From assembly GCA_028274465.1 (NCBI GenBank), contig CM051457.1, forward strand, positions 97,153,982 through 97,217,981: 64,000 bases of DNA. The letters are read 5' to 3'. This document shows, in pieces, positions 11,549 to 23,099 of the stretch. A program made the translations under genes and the position numbers. The notes beneath the pieces are model-generated. The model made no database searches, had not been told where the DNA came from, and worked only from the letters and a program-made list of their open reading frames with translations. This DNA comes from Plantago ovata (taxonomy: Eukaryota; Streptophyta; Magnoliopsida; Lamiales; Plantaginaceae). Each line of letters starts with the position of its first letter. Positions within the stretch are counted from its first letter, which is position 1.

Positions 11549-12132
11549 GCATGAACCTTGGCATGCTAGTTTTTGTTCTTTTACGAGGTCGCGCCTCGAT
11601 GGATTTATAAGGTTGTCATTATATACATGAGTTTTATGGTTGGTATCTGATATATTCAAGCTCGTACCATCATCTTATTTCACATTGAACATTGCAAGTT
11701 CTTTATTGTATTCCATAATTGCAATTCATTTCATATTCGATATTCAATATTGTTGTCCCCTCTCATACCTTATTCACCCCTAACCAAGGATTTCCTAGAA
11801 AGGAATGCTCAATCCAAAAAGAAGAAATGGGTGGGCCTAAACTTCCATCCTTTTTTCGACTAAGTCATTACAGATTTACTCCTTTCCTTTGTTTTGCCCA
11901 TATTTCCTCAGGTGCACTCTTTTAGGTGATTCACATTCTTTATAGGAGGAATTCAAGATAATTGTTTGATGCCCAACTTTATGGAGATCAATCTCATCTT
12001 TGATAACATCGAGGATTGATGGGGCCCACATCCAGGTTAAAAGAATGTCATTCTATTCTGTTAAGCAGCATGGCTTTTAAAATTATGGGTTTTTATTTTG
12101 GTCCGTTCCTGTAACTTTCCGCCAGAACTGAG
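11549..12132. other. Unassigned sequence
   Basis: No gene or repeat recognised. Confidence 0.3.
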
Positions 12133-12385
12133 ATGGCTCTGGAAGGAAGGTTGCAGGCGGGTGGCGTCGAGCTAGGGAGCAGGATGCTTCCTGACGGGGC
12201 GTTACAGGTTAGGGGCATCATAGATAATTATGTCACTGGAGAATTCAAAATCAACTTCTTCGTCACTCAATCCTCCTACTTGACCATTTCCAACACGTAC
12301 GTAACAATTATTCATGAAATTCTCTTTTATTTTTCACATGCAGGTGATCCTTCACACTAACTGCTTTCCAACGCTAGATGTGTGA
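12133..12385 (+). other. Possible exon pair of unknown origin
   Basis: A short frame starting MALEGRLQAGGVELG and running through GEFKINFFVTQSSYLTISNT is followed by a plausible donor (GTACGTAACA near 12296) and an acceptor (TTTTTCACATGCAG near 12341). GC content is higher than in the flanks. I do not recognise the product. It could be a captured gene fragment or chance. Confidence 0.2.
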
Positions 12386-12639
12386 TCATCTAGATTAGTA
12401 TCTCCCCTCCCGATAACATCATCAATGGAGTTATAATTGTCTGCCATCAATAACTTTTGATTTTTCATAATGAAACTCAACCTTTGGAACTCATTCATCA
12501 TGTAACCATGTACTAAACACTGCTGGTACAACTTTCTAGTTATGACTATGGTAGTAGCTTCATTCGCATTGAACATACCAGTTAGTGATACTCCCGTCAA
12601 CCTTACGCGGAAGACGAAGATAAACGAATGAATGCTTTC

Positions 12640-13060
12640 ATGCATCTCCATGGGACGATTTAAAGGAGTGGAACACACTGAAATCCTCGCGTGGATTTAA
12701 CGATAAAATAACGAACTGCCCATGCGCGATACGGAGAATAGAGACTAGAGATGTGACCTGTCGAAACTTTCCTCTAAAGCGGTACACAAGACGAAAGTAC
12801 ACATAAGGATCCCCATTTGGGCTGATTTGTGCAAGGAAAAGTCGGGTCTCGTTCAAAAAATTGCGAATTTGCAAGTTGCTGGGAACGCGAAACCCGTTCT
12901 CCATACTCTACACGTGAATAGAAATACAACTCTCAGGCGGATCATATATGGTTTGCCCATACTCAGGCACTATAACTTCAATGTGATCAGGGCTACTAAA
13001 GACACACCAAAGATAAGGGACGTCGAATTCGCGGACCACTGTCCCAACAGGCAGTTGATT
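12640..13060 (-). pseudogene. Gypsy-type gag relic (resembles Transposase_28)
   Basis: The minus frame reads IEVIVPEYGQTIYDPPESC, a stop, then MENGFRVPSNLQIRNFL and LFLAQISPNGDPYVYFRLVY. The order 'VPE.G.....PPES ... G.R.P....FL....L...Q.SPN' is that of the N-terminal domain of plant gypsy gag proteins (Pfam 'putative gypsy type transposon'). At least one in-frame stop near 12912 and short length make it a relic. The assignment rests on weak motif resemblance. Confidence 0.4.
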
Positions 13061-13084
13061 CACTTCCCTTCGTGATCTGAGCTA

Positions 13085-13927
13085 AAGTGAAATTGTACAT
13101 AAATCCGAAAACACACATAAAATAACACAAAATTTCATAGAAATCACCCCCTGAGTAATTGAAACTTACGGATAAATTAGAACTTCATTAGTTTTTAAAC
13201 GTACGTAATTTCCCGTTTAGTTGTCTATAGATTATTTTAAGACTACAGATACTTCTAGTACATTGAATAAATATGTAATTGCAAAAAGTATTAACACGTG
13301 TTACAAATAATTCAAAGACCGTGAATTACAATATTTTTTAATGTAATATAAGAAAATAATGTCGGAAAAAAATAAGAAAATAAAAAGAAAAACATAAAAG
13401 AATTTTCAAAAAGAAAATTGATTTGTATAAGAAATAATTTTGTGTCATATTTTGAATTACAAATTTTATTGGGATTGTTTTATAATAATTTTTTGGTCAA
13501 TTTGAAATTTAGATAAATTATATGATATTAGGGTCCATCGTGCAATAAACAAAAAATGAAGTTGTGTTTGGGTGAGAGACAAATCAGATTTTGAAGCAGG
13601 GCATATGTACTTTCCACGTTTTAATTTGCCGAAAGTAAAATTTGTGGATTTAGATGTAATTAAAATGTATCTAATTGAAAGTTGAATGTAATTGACAAAC
13701 TTATGGTCTCTTACATGTAATAAATGAATCTAAGAGGGGGATCATATGTATTTCGCCCCTGTTTTTATATTATTTTATATTATATAAATAAATAAATTCA
13801 ATTTGATCAAATTCTTTTTTTTTTCTTTTTTTTAGAACAAAACTTCATTTCATTGCAAAAATCAGCAAACAGAATAGATGGCTAACAGAAAACAGGAAAA
13901 ACATCAGCTAATATTCCAAAACTCGGG
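13085..13927. other. AT-rich intergenic sequence
   Basis: Strongly AT-rich with no supported coding frame. A T-rich run lies at 13813-13832, followed by a stretch (13835-13925) of unknown origin that abuts the gypsy LTR. Confidence 0.4.
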
Positions 13928-15101
13928 TGATGAACTGGAATTTGTCAGATTCTAATTAATCAAATAAATTTGTATTAAGCCAAAGGCAATTCACAACTAC
14001 AACGAAAACCGTAGTGTAGCAGTAAAATAACCTCGAGTGTCGATCTCTTAGGACTATAACTAGCTTTATCTAATCTAACTTAAGAATATAAAATCAACAG
14101 ACGACTTAGCAAAGGTTTTTCTTAACAGATAATGGAGATTGGTGATAGTATGGTCATTCAAAGCATAGCAGGTTAATAATCATGCATGAAGTCCCCGGTT
14201 TTGCATAGAGATCTTTGATCAATGAATTGTCCAATTGTGTTCCGTAATTACAACACTACGAAGATAGAGGTTTTAGATAGATCAAAGAAATAAAGCAATA
14301 ACTCAAGGTATAATGCGCGATATAGCCATTAGCATAATTATTAACCATTCGCTAAGAAATCACATACTATCACCAACGAGAAGTTTAGCTACTCATAGAT
14401 GTCATGCAATCAACCGAAATCATAGCAAGATTGAATGAAAACATGTTGAAAGATAAATAAATATAAATAGAAAAAACTGTAAGATACAATGTTACCGAAG
14501 GTTGTCAATCTCCGAAGAATCGCGATCTTACAAGCTCCAAAACGCTAAGAAAAAGTATCTCCTAAGCTAAGAATTCCCAGAACAGGCTCTGGAGAATTCC
14601 TACCTAAAACTAATGAGAAAGGTGAGAGAAAAGGTCTGAGAAAGTATGAAAAACTGAGCAACTATATATAGTGATTCGGCAGGTATGGTCGAGTCGCCCC
14701 ACACACCGGGCGATTCGCCTGGTGTGGGGCGATTCGCCCTCGCCCGGGAGGTTTTTTCGGCTGAAACGTGTTTTCGACGCGTTTTTGGATATTTTTTCCT
14801 TTTCAGACTCGGTTTTTGCCTTCTAGTGACCTTTTAGCCTTCAGATACGACCCCTAGACTTCAAATCCTATCCGGAATCTTCTGGATACTCCAATTAGGC
14901 CTTCGGAACACCAATTCCTTGTCTACTTCAATATAATTGCCCGGAAAACCTCGTTTTTCACCCAAAACCTGTAAAATACAAACTAAAGGGAAACGTGACA
15001 CTATTCTAATAAAATGCACTAAAATATAGCTAAATTAACATAGAGGATAGCTAAATTGGTGAAAAAAGAGTCAAATGAAAGTGTAAAATACACATTTATC
15101 A
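13928..15101 (-). mobile_element. Gypsy-A (Athila-like) 3' LTR, minus strand
   Basis: Bounded by TGATGAAC (13928) and the degenerate end TTATCA (15101). Internally it shares with the other Gypsy-A LTRs the block AACATTGTATCTTACAG, the clustered GGCGATTCGCC palindromes (about 14690-14750), the TATA box next to them and the AGTGTCACGTTTCCC block. It is preceded on the element strand by TTTGGGGAGTTTGA, the polypurine tract seen at 55302-55315, so it is the 3' LTR. It is more diverged than the copies at 42972 and 55316. Confidence 0.8.
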
Positions 15102-16444
15102 AACTCCCCAAACCGAACCTTTGCTTGTCCTCAAGCAACTAAGCTAGACTCTAATGCAAAAAACAATGCAACACAAAAAATGGAGTCTCATGCCAAATGA
15201 AATGAACTAATCTATTGAATCTATCAAAAAACATATGAACAAAAACCATACAAATCATAATATGAATATAGGTTGAAGAATGCCTCGATTGACCAATACA
15301 CATTCACATAAGCACTTATGTCAAGACAAGATAGTCTCTCGTAACATTCTCTACCTGGACCTAGTCAGTGACGACGTAATGAAACATGTTAAAATACGAA
15401 TGGTTGTCCCGTGCCTATGAAACTGAGGACTTACTACTGTTCACCAAGTTAAGACTTTTCCTCAAAGAGGTCGAACCAATACTGGCTCTCATCAAACGAA
15501 GGAGGGTTCCCTAAAAAAGATAACACTCCCCTATTCTACCCATCTCTCAAGCAAAGCCTTAAACTATTCACCACTTCCTGAATGGCAGGACGAGGGTGGT
15601 CTAGAACAGATGACACTCAAACGAAAAGAAAAGATAGAAAATTACAACACGATTACGAACATTACAAGAATTGGAAAATGAGACACAGCACTTTGCTAAG
15701 GCTCTTTTGGACCCTTTCTTGCTTTTTTTGGGTCTTTTCCTTTTTTTTTTTCTTTTCTTCTTTTTTCTTTTCCAGTTTTTTTTTCTTTTTTTTGGAAATT
15801 TTTTTTCTTTTTCTCCTTTTTTCGATTTTTTAGCCAGCAGTAGCACAACGAAAAAGAAATAAAAATGACACACAAACGACCTCCCCAAACCTATTCGAAA
15901 GAATAGGTTGGAGTACAAAATTTACGAAAAAGGAAAAATAAACTCACAGCACACACTAAAATCTGAAAAACAAGTCTAATGAAAGTGCAACCCCCTCCCC
16001 AAACCTATTCGAAAGAATAGGTTATAAACAAAGGATCACACAATCTCACACTACCTCCTTCCCAGGCATTTAGCAATCTCAAAGCAAGGTGAAGACTTGT
16101 TGCCTCTTAGGTACATAATTACTCGGGAAAACAACCATAATACCCTAACATGAATCACCCTATTATAAAGGCCTTCGTGAACCGCAGTAGAGAAAACGCC
16201 ACTAAGTGATGTCGAGACTACCAAGCTTAACTAAGTGCAATACATAAATATGACAAGCCAAGTGAGAAAAACCTCAAACAAATTCATAGAGATGAAGCAT
16301 ACGATTAATGTCATAATTAGTTAATCTACCCAATAAAAAAGTTCAAAAATTTTGGCAATAAACTCCACATCAAACATGCAAGACTATCCTAGGATGAATG
16401 TAGTGTATGCAACTAAAAACTAAGAAAGCAGTAAATGTGCAAAT
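15102..16444 (-). mobile_element. Gypsy-A internal region next to the 3' LTR
   Basis: Homologous in reverse orientation to 53980-55315. It includes a T-rich tract (15718-15835) that is A/G-rich on the element strand. Two hairpins CCTATTCGAAAGAATAGG (about 15891-15908 and 16005-16022) each adjoin a purine run of the TTTGGGGAGG type. It is non-coding in both copies and is interrupted at 16445 by CACTA-2. Confidence 0.7.
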
Positions 16445-16464
16445 CACTACAAGAAACACACCTC

Positions 16465-16760
16465 TTACCGACGGATGGTATCCGTCGGTAAGAGGGGACC
16501 ATCCGTCGGTAAGCCCTTACCGACGGATCGGTCCTCCCTTACCGATGGATAAATAGCCCGTAGCTATTTTATCCGTCGGTAACCCCATTACCAAGGGTTA
16601 TTATCCGTCGCTAACTTTAGCGACGGATAATACCGACGGACTGACGAATAAGGGCGTTGACCAGCCCTTATTCGTCTGAACGACGGATAAAATTATCCGT
16701 CGGTCAAGACCGGTTGACTAAGTCAACCGGTCTTGACCGACGGATAAAGTTATCCGTCGG
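16465..16760. repeat. CACTA-2 left subterminal repeats
   Basis: At least ten copies of CCGACGGAT or its complement, often as palindromes such as CCGACGGATAA followed by TTATCCGTCGG. Confidence 0.8.
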
Positions 16761-16986
16761 TATTTTCTTTTTTTAATTGTTTTATTATTTTTCTTAATAA
16801 TTATACAACAACCTGTTTATCGGGAATAAATATAAATTTACGTACTAAAAATTAAAAATCATTAAAATTGAATTGAAAATAAAATTCAATAAAATTCGAT
16901 TCTTCAAAATAAAAAATCGTTTACTACAAATGTAAATGTGAAAGTTCTACAATAGTACTACAAATGCCCAACTAAAATGTCAAAAT

Positions 16987-18200
16987 CTAAGAACGACGAC
17001 CACTAGAACCACGACCACTGGAACCTGAAGGAGCATGAAAACTGCCTTGCAAACCCGCACTCCCCGCCGTACCAGGGCTCCCCTCCCCGGTCTGAAACAC
17101 AGCTCCCTCTGCGAACGGGTCTATGCCAATGGGATGCTTCTCCAGCAGCTGCTTCAGCACCCAGTTCTGCGTCTCCACCTGACACAAGTAATGATCGATG
17201 TAGTTAAGAATATGAATGATAGATGCAAGCAATGTAAATGAGCATACAAGTGGTTATACATCTACATGACATATCAACATAATCTTAGCATACAAGTGAA
17301 TATACCTGAGACACAAGTGTGTCCTGAATGGTCATAATCCTAGCAATCTCGGCCCTAAGTGCTGCCATCTCCTCAGCCAATCGAGAATCTGAGCTGGAGG
17401 TAGAACCGGATGAGCGCTGAAATGATTCAGCTGCAAGAGAACGTCCCAAGTTCCCTAAGTCATAGACCGACCACTTAGGGCCAGGAGGGTTCACCTCGAG
17501 GAAGGCAGCGTTCTCTTCCTCCGTCGTAAGTCCGTCACCCTTCTCTTGCATCTTAACCACGTACAAAGCCTCAACGTCGTCCTACAAGCAGTTAAGCAAT
17601 ACATGAGTTGATATATTACAATACATATACAAACTTTTTAAAAAGAAATACAGTACAAGTAACTCGAACTACTCATTTATGTACTTACATTCATTTTCTG
17701 GGCTTTCTTGCATGTCCACTTGCCGTTCTTGCACTTGGCATTTTTCACCATGGTCAAGTACGACTCACATCCTTGTCCAGTGAGCCTCTGTTCATTTTGC
17801 AAAGTAATAAGTGTCAGTGTTTACAATAAAATTGTAAGAATATTGAAAGTGACTGGAGTAAAACACAAGTTAACTTACTGCATTGAGGTCACGAGTGGCC
17901 TGAGACTGTGTGCCGAGATGGTGCGTCGAATAGTCCTCGTCATCATCGGAGCTGCTTCTGTCCGCCCGTGCTCGATTCCTCTTGTTCTGTTCTGCTAGGT
18001 CCTTGGCATCCTGTGTCCTCCAGTAAGCCAACCACAGAGGCCACTCGCTGTCGTGGATGAATCTAGGCTTCACTCGAGGAGACTCCTTAAGGTCGTGGAC
18101 CTTGTCTCGGTAACAACGAGCACCAACAGTGTTGAAAACAAACCAAAGATCCTTCAATAGCACGTTTGGCAAGTAGTAGTGTTTCTAACCACCAAAACAA
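16987..18200 (-). pseudogene. CACTA-2 Transposase_24-like exons
   Basis: Minus-strand exons at about 18187-17882, 17790-17693, 17583-17307 and 17182-16987. They read YYLPNVLLKDLWFVFNTVG, DSEWPLWLAYWRTQDAKDLA and NKRNRAR; then LTGQGCESYLTMVKNAKCKN; then LTTEEENAAFLEVNPPGPKW and YDLGNLGRSLA; then VLKQLLEKHP and a Gly/Ser-rich end SGRGSSGRRS. The order parallels the CACTA-1 gene at 6059-7991. In En/Spm elements this type of protein is the accessory DNA-binding factor. No stop lies inside these four pieces, but joins to the upstream tnp2 fragment suggest a chimaeric transcript. Whether it is expressed is unknown. Confidence 0.65.
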
Positions 18201-18280
18201 CCAAAGGTCACAATTTAGAACGACACAACAATCAATACAACAAGAACAAGATTAACATAAGCACAATGGTGACTAACATA

Positions 18281-19104
18281 TCACCCAAATATAGTGGCTA
18301 ACATACCACTCACATTGCCAGGCTTGTAACGCTTGTATCGTTCCTTCCCACTATGTTTGCAACTTAGCAACTCTGCATCCTCCTCCCAATAAATCATGCA
18401 CATATCGGGGCAACAATCAATCTTCTCCATAGGCAACCCCAAACCACGCATCTTCTTCTGCGCGTGATAGAAATTGGTAGGAATCAAGTTAGGCTCGGGA
18501 AACGCCTTCCTAAGGATGTTTAACCAAGTGTTGAAGTTCTCTTCTGATTGGGCACCCTCAGCTTTGGCACTCAAAGTTTGAGACACCAACTCTAACTCGG
18601 TCATAGGACTGCCTGGAAAGATAGGCTTCTTTGAGGACTCTAACATCTCGTAGAATGCCATAGCCTCGGCATTTGGAGACTCCTCAACATCCTTCATATT
18701 ACTGTCACCAAAATCGATACCATGTGCAACATTCTCCAACATGGCATCCATATCACCATGTACTGACGATGGACCCGAGGAAACGGCGGACAAATCCTTG
18801 GTCCGTCTCATCTTTCTCGCGCTCCCATAGTCTAGGAGCAAAGGAACAGTCTCACCGTGATGATTCCATACCTCATAATCAGGCACGAATCCCCTACTTC
18901 TCACGTGCTGCTTAACCATATTGGGGCTCAACCATTGCGTGTTTCTACATTTATTTGCACTACAACGACACTTCATATCCCCACATTTCAAACAATCAGG
19001 GTGTGCAAGTGCAAATGCAATAAATGAATCAACCCCTGCTCGAAACTAGGCAGAATCATCCCATGCTTGGTCCGTTTATACATCCAAGACCGATCGGGTT
19101 CCAT
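18281..19104 (-). pseudogene. CACTA-2 tnp2-like (TNPD) N-terminal fragment
   Basis: It starts MEPDRSWMYKRTKHGM (19104), has one frameshift near 19040, then continues HPDCLKCGDMKCRCSANKCR and RSRGFVPDYEVWNHHGE. These are the CxC and 'W..HGE' features of the transposase-associated domain at the N terminus of TNPD. Further on, LIPTNFYHAQKKMRGLGLPM, CCPDMCMIYWEEDAELLSC and HSGKERYKRYK are the start of the tnp2 catalytic family. The protein stops about 270 residues in, before the catalytic core, at GN and a GTGAGT donor. TNPD proteins are usually 700 residues or more, so the catalytic part is deleted and the element cannot move on its own. Confidence 0.75.
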
Positions 19105-19260
19105 TTCAACAATGACTAACCTGAAATTCCTTAATTATTAAATTCATACATTTTCAATATTCATATTTAGAAATGTAGTTTTAAGGATATTTATATGTCT
19201 TATACAGATTTGAAGTTAACATTATAATCATTTTATTATTATGTTATAATCATTTCATTT

Positions 19261-19620
19261 AATTTTACGGACAAATTATAATCATCAACCAACCATATCA
19301 CCAATCAACCATATAACAAAAACATCTCTAGCCTAACATCATCAACCATATCACCAATTTACCAACCATCAACAACATCATCTCTAGACTAGCATCATCA
19401 ACAACAACCATATGAACATCATCTCTAGCCTAACATTATCAACCATATCACCAATCAACCATATAACAACATCATCTCTAGCCTAACATCATCAACCTTA
19501 TCACCAATCAACCAACCATCAACAACATCATCTCTAGCCTAGCATTGTCAACAACAACCATATGAACATCATCTCTAACCTAACATCATCATCATATCAT
19601 CATCTCGAACCCATTTTCAC
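19261..19620. repeat. Minisatellite-like repeat in CACTA-2 leader
   Basis: Tandem imperfect units built from ATCATCAACCATATCACC, AACAACATCATCTCTAGCC and TAACATC, about 80-90 bases per unit, four or so copies. Confidence 0.7.
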
Positions 19621-20279
19621 TTTATTTCAAAACCCCCAAATTGAGCTACAGGTCTCGATTTTCATAAATTACTCAATTTTATCGTATTCAACTACAAAAT
19701 TAACCTTATATAAGTACATAAGCTAGTTATGGAACATGAAATTCGATCAAATACAAAATTAAAAAAAGCCCTAAATTGATCTAAGTCTCGATTTTAATTA
19801 ACAAACCCAAATTAACATAATCCAAAACTAACATTCAACTATAACAACTAATATCTACTTAATACTAACATACATTTCCATAATTTAAGAAATCCCCAAA
19901 TTAACAAAATCCCAAAATCGATTCATTACTCAATTTTAACAACAATCAACTACACATTTAAGCAAAATAGACTTGTATCAACTACTATGTAACATACATT
20001 TGACAATTTAACAAACAATTGGATAATTCCCAAATTAAAAATCAAATAAGGGTTAGAGTTCATACCTTTGATTTTGCACAAATTGACCAAAAAAACTTCG
20101 AATTGAAGGTTGTTTCTTGTTGCTTGTGCAATAAGCTTCAATTTGCTACCAAAATGGATGAAAATGGTGGAGTTTTGAAGGAGAAATGGAGATGAGAAGA
20201 GAGAAAAACGGAGAAGAAGAAGAATGGAGGAAAAAGAATGAAGGTTTGTGCCGGTTTCTTCACGATATAGTGAAGCTTA

Positions 20280-20500
20280 CCGACGGATAACGTTATCCGT
20301 CGGTAAGCTTTGTTTTTTTAATTTTTTTTTTTATTAAAACTGGTAATTCAGCAACGGATAACGTTATCCGTCGCTAAATTACCGACGGATAGGTCCTCTT
20401 TAGCGACGGATGACAAACAAAGTGGTCAACTTTGTTTGTTATCCGTCATCCGTCGGTAACGGGGAGCGATCCGTCGGTATCCGACGGATTTTTTGTAGTG
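20280..20500. repeat. CACTA-2 right subterminal repeats and terminus
   Basis: Copies of ACCGACGGAT, GCGACGGAT and their complements, ending in CCGACGGATTTTTTGTAGTG. Confidence 0.8.
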
Positions 20501-20686
20501 AATGCAAATGCAAACAAAAAACAAGATACCAATCAACACAAAGCCAAACAATACTTAACATCACGGTTCACATCCCATCCCCCTCATGAAACTTAAGCTA
20601 GTCCCTAGCAAAAGAGAATACAAAGTGATACTAGATGTTACCGAACGGTTTGGCCTCGGTCGGCTGAGAGTGGACATGTGAAAAGA

Positions 20687-21461
20687 CTAGTTATCGGGAT
20701 TGTCATCCCCATAATAGTCTCTCCACATGTCAGACAGGAGATCCTGTTGCCGCTGGATGAGCTGTTCTTGTTCCCACATTACCTGCCTCTCCTCTCGGCG
20801 ATGCTCCTCAAACATCTCCCAATCGCGGTTGCGCTGGGCAACGTACCCGTCAAGGTCATGTCGCATTCCTTGGACAGTAGTGGTCAAGGCTGCAACACTA
20901 TCAGTGATATGGGCTCGAAAATCAGAGAAGTCAAAACTTTGAGACCCATGTGGTGCTCGAGGCGGTGGATGTGGTGCTCTATGGACAAAAGGAATATCTG
21001 GGATAGGGGCTCGGCCATCATCAGCTTCCATAGCATCCTCATAATCGTTTTCATTATCTGAATCAGTCGGTTGGAAGGGTGCTTCCACATCAGCAGCGGC
21101 AGCCGTGGGATTCATCATTTGATACCTAGTAAGTTGCACATCAATAGTCGAAGGTGAAAGGGCAGCGACCTCGCAATCCCCCTCATCAATGTCCTCGACC
21201 CCGTAATATTTGCAGTAGGCAGTGATGAAGCTCGGAAAGATGAAGGGCTTCTTCTTCTTCTCCCAGTGGCGCTCATACTCAGCATACATGATGTGACCGA
21301 TGTCGATTCGATGCTTGCCTATCAAGCAGTAGAGGAGCTCGGCATAATTCGGATGTATCCAAGAGTCATTCATTCTGGGGATCAAGTTGAAAATACAGAA
21401 TTTCATCATCACCTTAGCCTCGATGCTAAGGTCACTCTGACGGATCCGTGCAGGTTGTGCT
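20687..21461 (-). pseudogene. Gypsy-A env-like ORF, 5' truncated
   Basis: The frame is open from the junction at 21461 to a stop at 20687 (about 258 codons; the first Met is at 21412). It reads RMNDSWIHPNYAELLYCLIG, HRIDIGHIMYAEYERHW, PFIFPSFITAYCKYYGVED, then a Pro/Ala-rich linker. A charged C-terminal part (WEMFEEHRREERQVMWEQEQ) probably forms a coiled coil. The pattern 'IDIG.IMY......FIFPSFIT..C' resembles the putative plant transposon protein domain found in the third ORF of Athila elements. No signal peptide or membrane segment is seen. The N-terminal part is lost to the LTR inserted at 21462. A matching but broken copy lies near 53260-53420. Confidence 0.6.
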
Positions 21462-22155
21462 TGATGAATGTGTATTTTACACTTTCATTTGAGTCTTTTT
21501 CACCTATTTTAGCTATCCTCTATGTTAATTTAGCTATATTTTAGTACATTTTATTAGAATAGTGTCACGTTTCCCTTTAGATTTTATTTTACAGGTTTTG
21601 GTTGAAAAACGAGGATTTCCGAGCAATTATATTGAAGTTGACAAGGAATTGGTGTTCCAGAAGCCTATTTGGAGTATCTGAAGGTTTCCGGATAGGATTT
21701 GGAGTCTAGGGGTCGAATCTGGAGGTTAGAAAGGCCACTAGAAGTCAGAAACCGAGTCCGAAAAGGGGAAGAAATCCAAAAACGCGTCGAAAACGCGGAA
21801 TTCCGCGAAAAATACTCCAGGGCGAACCGCCCCACACCGGGCGAACTGCCCGGTGTGTGGGGCGAACCGCCCCACACTTTTTCGTAGCCTATATATAGTT
21901 GCTCAGTTTTTCTCCGAAATTCAGACTTTTCCAGACCTATTCTCTCACCTTTCTCTGTAGTTTTAGGTAGGGACTTCCCAGAGCCTGTTCTGGGGGTCTG
22001 TAGCTTAGGAGACACTTTTTCATAGCAGTTTGGAGCTTGTAGGATCGCAATTCTTCGGAGATTGACAACCTTCGGTAACATTGTATCTTACAGTTTATTC
22101 TACTTATTTTAATATATCTTTCAACATGTTTTCTTCTATGATTTCTCTATCTTAT
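21462..22155 (+). mobile_element. Partial Gypsy-A LTR, plus strand
   Basis: Starts with the canonical TGATGAATGTGTATTTTACA and follows the Gypsy-A LTR through the palindrome cluster (21821-21871), the TATA box (about 21890) and AACATTGTATCTTACAG. Identity is lost near 22155, about 550 bases before the expected end. The flank before it is GTGCT. Confidence 0.8.
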
Positions 22156-22870
22156 TTAAAAATCCAAAAAATAGTTCCAACAGGTTGTTTTCATCATAGG
22201 AAAGGGGAAGAATCGTAACAATCAATTGAAGCTCCGATCGTTACCTCTGCTCTGATCGGAGCAGAGGTACTGATAATGAATGATGTACACCTATATTTCC
22301 CTGCAAAAATGTTATAACTATTGTACTATCTTCGAGCTAATTCTTTTTTCTTTTTTATGATATTTTATTCGCAAAGTCTCAAAAGAGAGCGTCTCAGTTT
22401 AACTCTAAAATAGACCGTACCATTATGCAATTTACTGATTAACAATTAACAAAGAAAATTCGCGCATCTATATACCCGACCCGAACAAAACCAAAAGGTC
22501 TAAAACCACCTTTCTTTTATTTGCTGAGAAAAGAGTCTCCAGCGAATCGGAGCCGACTTCACGGCGAAGGGAAAAGCCCAATTAATAGATGAAAATTCTC
22601 CGTCACTCATCCACAAGACAATCAAGCTCCTCTCGACCATTGGTTGCGTTGCCATCAGGTACACCGTTCATGAGCTGAGCAGGGCTTTGATATGGGGGTT
22701 TGGTTTCTCTTCGCTTGATGGCGTCCATTGATGTGTGGTTAAGTTTTGAGAATTTAATTAATTAGATTGGTCGTTTTGTTTATGGGAATTGTGATCTAGA
22801 GGTTGGAGTCAGGTAAAGATGGTTTGACTTTTGGGATGATATGAATAAATTGGCCTGATATTGATGCTTG
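22156..22870. other. Unassigned sequence with a possible short 5' exon
   Basis: An inverted repeat GCTCCGATC...GATCGGAGC lies at about 22231-22263. A short plus frame MKILRHSSTRQSSSSRPLVA (from 22589) ends at a plausible donor (CATCAG then GTACACC, 22658). I find no following exon, so this is only a possible captured or truncated gene start. Confidence 0.2.
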
Positions 22871-22904
22871 TATACTTTTTAGTAGTTTTTATGACTCAGG
22901 AAGT

Positions 22905-23070
22905 TATAGCAGTAGCAACGATTAATAGTAGTAGTAGTTAGTAGTATTAGCAGCAGCAGTTAGTAGGAGGAGTAGTTAGTAGCACACTAGCACCGTTAGT
23001 AGTAGTAGTTTGTAGTAGTAGTAGTTAATTAGCAGTAGTATTTTGTAGTAGTAGTAGTAGTTAGTAGCAG
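22905..23070. repeat. Triplet microsatellite (AGT/AGC)n, interrupted
   Basis: Runs of AGTAGTAGT, AGCAGCAGC and TTAGTAG alternate over about 165 bases. Confidence 0.85.
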
Positions 23071-23099
23071 CAGAATTTATTTGATTAGAAAGAATTTGA

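Larger units (their letters stand above)
16445..20500 (-). mobile_element. Complete CACTA element CACTA-2 with TSD AAT
   Basis: It begins CACTACAAGAAACACACC at 16445 and ends TTTTTTGTAGTG at 20500, flanked on both sides by AAT (16442-16444 and 20501-20503). A 3-bp TSD and CACTA termini are diagnostic of En/Spm elements. The length is 4,056 bp. Subterminal repeats (ACCGACGGAT/ATCCGTCGGT) lie at 16465-16760 and 20280-20490. Minus-strand genes inside are a shortened tnp2-like ORF and a Transposase_24-like set of exons. It is inserted in the Gypsy-A element. Confidence 0.9.

Noticed and set aside
15582..15918. Phe-rich or Lys-rich ORFs on both strands
   Set aside because: They translate the T-rich/A-rich tract of the Gypsy-A non-coding region; the same tract gives a similar ORF at 54499-54815. 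No coding signal.
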